From contig OMIC01000008.1 of NCBI GenBank assembly GCA_900298995.1, positions 124,001 to 188,000 on the forward strand: a stretch of DNA of 64,000 bases, written 5' to 3'. Positions within the stretch are counted from its first letter, which is position 1. Every line of letters starts with the position of its first letter. The DNA comes from Hyphomicrobiaceae bacterium (lineage in GTDB: Bacteria; Pseudomonadota; Alphaproteobacteria; Rhizobiales; Aestuariivirgaceae). The notes beneath the pieces were generated by a model that was given only the letters and a program-made list of their open reading frames with translations, searched no databases and was not told the origin of the DNA. This document shows, piece by piece, positions 60,881 to 64,000 of the stretch. Position numbers and translations under genes: made by a program.

Positions 60881-62338
60881 TCAGTAGCCGGGAGGCGGGA
60901 TGAAGCCGCCATATTCCTTCTCCAGAAGCTCCGCAAAACGGATCGAGGTGAAATCGCCGTATTGACGCGCGATGATCTGCACGCCCGCCGGAAGCCCGTC
61001 CGGCGTCAGGCCCATCGGTGCGACGGTGGACGGCAGATAGAAGCAGCCGGAATAGCCCGCCCAGAACAGCTGGTCGGTGGTGGCGACGCGCTTGCCGTTG
61101 ACCGAGATCTTGCGCTCATGCCGCTCGCCCTGATGATCATGCGGGAAGGCCGCCGAGGCGGCCGGCGGGCAGATCATCACGTCCCAATCGTCGAAGAACT
61201 GGTCCCAGAGAAGCCGCATCTGGTGGCGGCGCTCGTTGAATTTGAGCCAGTCCCGATGCGAGAGCACATAGGCGCGCAGCATCTTGGTGAGATAGCTGTC
61301 GTCGCGCGGATCCGCGGCGGCGACCTTCGCGCAATTGACGGAAAACTCTGCATCCGACTGGCGGCGGCTGGTGGCTGAGCGCAACAGCGCGATATAGACA
61401 TCCATGGCTTCCTTCGTCGAGAAGGCGGGCCTTGCTGTGGTGGACAGCTTCTTCACGCGCTTGCCGAGAAACTGGGTAAGCCAGCCAAGGAGATCCTGAA
61501 CCGGGAGGTCCACTTCGGACTGCGCATCCGTCATCATCACGGCAACGCGGAACTCGCTGAGGGATTTCTGCGCGGCAGAAGGAAGTGCAAGACGGAAACC
61601 ACGCGCCTCCGGACCAACGGGCCCGGCAAGAATTCGCATCATCGTGGCAAGGTCGCGGGCCGAGCGGGCAAGAGGTCCGGCAACCGTGATGTCGCCTGGT
61701 TGGACCATGCCGGGCAGGAGATGTCCCTTGTAGGGGACAACGCCATAGGTGGGCTTGTGGCCATAAACGCCGCAATAATGGGCCGGATTGCGGATCGATG
61801 CGCCGATGTCGGACCCGATCTCCAGTGCCGTCATGCCGGTGGCCAGCGCTGCTGCCGAACCACCCGATGAGCCTCCCGGCGCGCGCGACAGGTCCCAGGG
61901 GTTGTTGGTGGTGCCATAGATGGCGTTGTAGCTCTGCCAGTCGGCCAGCATGAGCGGTACGTTGGTCTTGCCATAGATGACGGCGCCGGCACCCGTCAGC
62001 CGACTGATCGCCTCGGCATCGGTTGAGGCGATATTGTCACGGAAGCGTGGCTCGCCCCAGGTGGATGGCGTTCCGGCCCAGTCGAAACTCTCCTTTGCGG
62101 TCATCGGCACGCCGTCGAAGGGGCCCCTGGGTGTCCCGGCCCTGAGCCGCCGGTCCGCTGCGGCAGCTGCCTTGCGCGCGCGTGCGATATCGCTCACCAC
62201 AATTGCGTTGATGGCGCCATTGTGCCGCTCATGCTGGGCAAGGCAGACGTTCAGAAGCTCCACCGCCCCGACCTTGCGGGCGCGCAGGAGCCGGCCCAGT
62301 TCAGTGGCGGAACGAAAATGCAGTGCAAGACCCGGCAT
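60881..62338 (-). CDS. amidase signature-family enzyme
   Basis: Serine amidase, 485 residues. The Ser-cisSer-Lys triad is visible: Lys82 in PMTAKESFDW, the cis-Ser in APGGSSGGSAAALATG near 157 and the nucleophile Ser181 in GSDIGASIRNPA. It hydrolyses amides such as aliphatic, aryl or acyl amino-acid amides. The ORF is complete, from ATG 62338. Confidence 0.87.
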   Translation of the reverse strand: MPGLALHFRSATELGRLLRARKVGAVELLNVCLAQHERHNGAINAIVVSDIARARKAAAAADRRLRAGTPRGPFDGVPMTAKESFDWAGTPSTWGEPRFRDNIASTDAEAISRLTGAGAVIYGKTNVPLMLADWQSYNAIYGTTNNPWDLSRAPGGSSGGSAAALATGMTALEIGSDIGASIRNPAHYCGVYGHKPTYGVVPYKGHLLPGMVQPGDITVAGPLARSARDLATMMRILAGPVGPEARGFRLALPSAAQKSLSEFRVAVMMTDAQSEVDLPVQDLLGWLTQFLGKRVKKLSTTARPAFSTKEAMDVYIALLRSATSRRQSDAEFSVNCAKVAAADPRDDSYLTKMLRAYVLSHRDWLKFNERRHQMRLLWDQFFDDWDVMICPPAASAAFPHDHQGERHERKISVNGKRVATTDQLFWAGYSGCFYLPSTVAPMGLTPDGLPAGVQIIARQYGDFTSIRFAELLEKEYGGFIPPPGY

Positions 62339-62433
62339 CGGATACCCCCTATCCTGTGGGCCAGACTAAACCTGCATGCCAGAACTGCAAAGCCCCTGCT
62401 GACGGGCTGTTCCCCAGCGTATAGACAGTTGCC

Positions 62434-63354
62434 ATGGACCGCCGCAGCCTCATCATCGGTTATCTGCTTGTTGCCGTGGGCTCAGCGCTGTTTTCCTCCA
62501 AGGCGATCTTCGCGAAGCTCGCCTATCTCGAGCGCCATGACGCGCTGCTCATCCTGGCCTGGCGCATGCTGTTTGCGTTGCCCCTGTTTCTGGCTGTCGG
62601 CGTCTTCGAGATCCTCCGCCGCAGGCGGCATGGACGGCCCATGCCCCGGCGTGCAGCCTTTCTGTGGGCCATCGGGATTGGACTTGTCGGCTACTATCTT
62701 GCCATGATCCTCGATTTCAGCGGGCTGCTCTATGTCACAGCACAGTTGGAGCGGCTGGCGTTGTTCACTTACCCGATCTTTCTCATCTTCATCGGGGCGG
62801 CGCTGTTCGGCATGCGGCTGACAGCCTCGTCCGTCATCGCGGCCCTCATCACCTATCTGGGGCTGGCCACGGTGTTTGTGTCGGACTTCGCCATCGGCGG
62901 TTCCAATGTCCTTCTGGGAACGGCGCTGGTGCTCGGCTCGGCAGTTGCCTTCGCCATCTATCAATTGGTCGCCAAGCGCTATATCGGTGAAATGGGCGTT
63001 GCGCTGTTTACATCCGTGGCGCTCTCCGCCGCCTCGGTTACAACCCTGCTTCATGTCTATCTGGTGCGCGGCCACATCGATACGTCAATGTCGGCGCATT
63101 ACTTCCTGCTGGCGGCAGGGATCGGGATTCTGGCCACGGTGATCCCATCCTATTTCGTCAATGCCGGAATGGCCCGTATCGGCGCTGCTTCGACCGCCAT
63201 CATCTCCAATGTCTCGCCGTTGCTGACCATCTATTTCGCAGTGCTGCTGCTGGGAGAGGATTTCACCTTTGCCCATGCCGTGGGCACGGCGCTCGTGGTG
63301 GGTGGTGTCGGCTATCACACCTGGCGTGAATTGAAGAGACCAGCGGCAGTCTAG
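62434..63354 (+). CDS. EamA/DMT-family transporter
   Basis: Ten-helix drug/metabolite transporter, 306 residues, with two EamA repeats (about 8-145 and 155-298). The second repeat has TAIISNVSPLLTIYFAVLLLGEDF near 252. It lies 95 bp downstream of the divergent amidase start and 49 bp before the Rieske gene, with which it may be co-transcribed. Confidence 0.85.
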   Translation: MDRRSLIIGYLLVAVGSALFSSKAIFAKLAYLERHDALLILAWRMLFALPLFLAVGVFEILRRRRHGRPMPRRAAFLWAIGIGLVGYYLAMILDFSGLLYVTAQLERLALFTYPIFLIFIGAALFGMRLTASSVIAALITYLGLATVFVSDFAIGGSNVLLGTALVLGSAVAFAIYQLVAKRYIGEMGVALFTSVALSAASVTTLLHVYLVRGHIDTSMSAHYFLLAAGIGILATVIPSYFVNAGMARIGAASTAIISNVSPLLTIYFAVLLLGEDFTFAHAVGTALVVGGVGYHTWRELKRPAAV

Positions 63355-63403
63355 GGCTCGCATCCCTTCACATTCGTCATGTTTTCTGATTTCCTGCCTT
63401 CGC

Positions 63404-64000
63404 ATGACCGTCCATCCCTTGTCTCCCCGACTCGATCACTGCCCGGCCAGCCTGCCGCGCGGGGCCTATCTCGATCTGGACTGGTTCACGCGCGAAATGG
63501 GCGCGGTGTTTGCCGCCGAGTGGGTTTGCGCCGGGCGATTTGCCGATTTCCCGCGCGGCATGCTGCGCCGGGTGCAGCTTGGCTCCGCTTCTGTTCTGGT
63601 GAGCCACGGTGAAGCCGGGCTTTCTGCTTTTCACAATGTTTGTCGACACCGCGGTGCAGAGCTCTGTGCGCTGGACCGTCCGGTGGGCAAGCTCATCACC
63701 TGTCCCTATCATGCCTGGTCCTACCGGGCAGCCGATGGCGTACTTGTCGCCACGGGGCCGGCACAGCCCACGGAAGACTTCGACCGGACGGACCATGGCC
63801 TGTTGCCACTGGCGCTGCAGGTCTGGCAGGGCTTTGTCTTCCTCAACGCGAGCGCCGCACCGCGCCCGCTTGCCGCTGATGTACCGCTGTCGACGCTGGA
63901 CAATTGGCCCATCGCAGACCTCACAACCGGTCACCGCTGGGAAAAGGAACTTGCTTGCAACTGGAAGGTGTTCTGGGAGAATTATTCCGAGTGCCTGCAT
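63404..64000 (+). CDS. Rieske aromatic ring-hydroxylating oxygenase alpha subunit, N-terminal part (runs off window)
   Basis: N-terminal 199 residues of a Rieske non-heme iron oxygenase; the gene continues beyond the right edge. The [2Fe-2S] ligands are Cys80/His82 in FHNVCRHRGAEL and Cys100/His103 in TCPYHAWSY. NWKVFWENYSECLH near the window end is the start of the catalytic domain with the bridging acid and first His. The sequence resembles glycine-betaine/stachydrine-type monooxygenases (GbcA) more than toluene-type dioxygenases. The start ATG 63404 has no strong ribosome site. Confidence 0.85.
   Translation, partial: MTVHPLSPRLDHCPASLPRGAYLDLDWFTREMGAVFAAEWVCAGRFADFPRGMLRRVQLGSASVLVSHGEAGLSAFHNVCRHRGAELCALDRPVGKLITCPYHAWSYRAADGVLVATGPAQPTEDFDRTDHGLLPLALQVWQGFVFLNASAAPRPLAADVPLSTLDNWPIADLTTGHRWEKELACNWKVFWENYSECLH

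Noticed and set aside
1-64000. CRISPR array, insertion sequence, prophage or integrative element
   Set aside because: No regular repeat-spacer runs, transposase or integrase frames, or attachment-like repeats were seen on either strand.

Overview
The window is GC-rich, densely packed chromosomal DNA. Its gene content (BLUF photoreceptor, CO-dehydrogenase-type molybdenum hydroxylase operon, hydantoinase/oxoprolinase pair, MocR and LysR regulators, creatinase, a GbcA-like Rieske oxygenase, many DMT/EamA and TauE exporters) fits an alphaproteobacterium, most likely a Hyphomicrobiales-type heterotroph of soil or water. That placement is inferred from gene content only; there is no rRNA or other marker to confirm it. 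I see no rRNA, tRNA, CRISPR array, insertion sequence or prophage. No stretch longer than 300 bases lacks a gene.

Layout. 1-4.2 kb: the end of an FtsX-type permease with an AttH/CrtC-like lipocalin, then GTP cyclohydrolase I followed by a BLUF blue-light sensor. 4.2-7.7 kb: a hydroxypyruvate-isomerase-like TIM barrel, a beta-keto acid cleavage enzyme, a PEP-hydrolase-family TIM barrel and a membrane desaturase. 7.8-11.8 kb: ilvD, beta-carbonic anhydrase and an FGGY kinase. 11.9-16.7 kb (minus strand): a three-subunit molybdenum hydroxylase with a MoaD-like carrier and a VOC dioxygenase. 16.8-19.6 kb: a small-molecule kinase with kynU and kynB. 19.6-24.5 kb: hyuB/hyuA divergent from a LacI regulator. 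24.5-27.1 kb: a small membrane protein, a Gfo/Idh/MocA oxidoreductase and a D-threonine-aldolase-family enzyme.

27.2-27.9 kb holds the most striking feature. A TerC/YjbE-family membrane gene is cut short because a 49-bp internal segment, flanked by 8-bp inverted repeats, lies in reverse orientation. Flipping it restores a complete 218-residue reading frame.

27.9-32.8 kb: a HisD-like dehydrogenase with two swapped zinc-ligand residues, a TPP enzyme, an unknown protein and dusA. 32.8-36.7 kb: DUF1289, a retropepsin-like protease, cobS/cobT and Mrp. 36.8-44.3 kb: an envelope protein, UspA, an SLC13 transporter, two tandem M20 dipeptidases, a SnoaL protein, a two-helix K+ channel and a PNPOx-like flavoprotein. 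44.4-53.5 kb: a MocR regulator, an AbgB-like hydrolase, a PCu(A)C chaperone, a type III PKS with its ICMT-like partner, TauE, EamA, moaA and an Fsr-like MFS. 53.6-64 kb: a LysR regulator divergent from creatinase with a perfect dyad between them, an orphan PotA-like ATPase, a DUF1194 protein, a DMSP-lyase-family cupin, an alpha/beta hydrolase, a small secreted protein, a DUF4432 protein, an amidase, EamA, and a Rieske oxygenase running off the right edge.

Themes. Catabolism of nitrogenous and methylated small molecules recurs (creatine, kynurenine, hydantoin-like rings, dipeptides, amides, possible betaine or DMSP). Molybdenum-cofactor chemistry appears twice (moaA; a MoaD-like protein beside the hydroxylase). 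Many genes overlap by 4 bp (ATGA), which points to translationally coupled operons.
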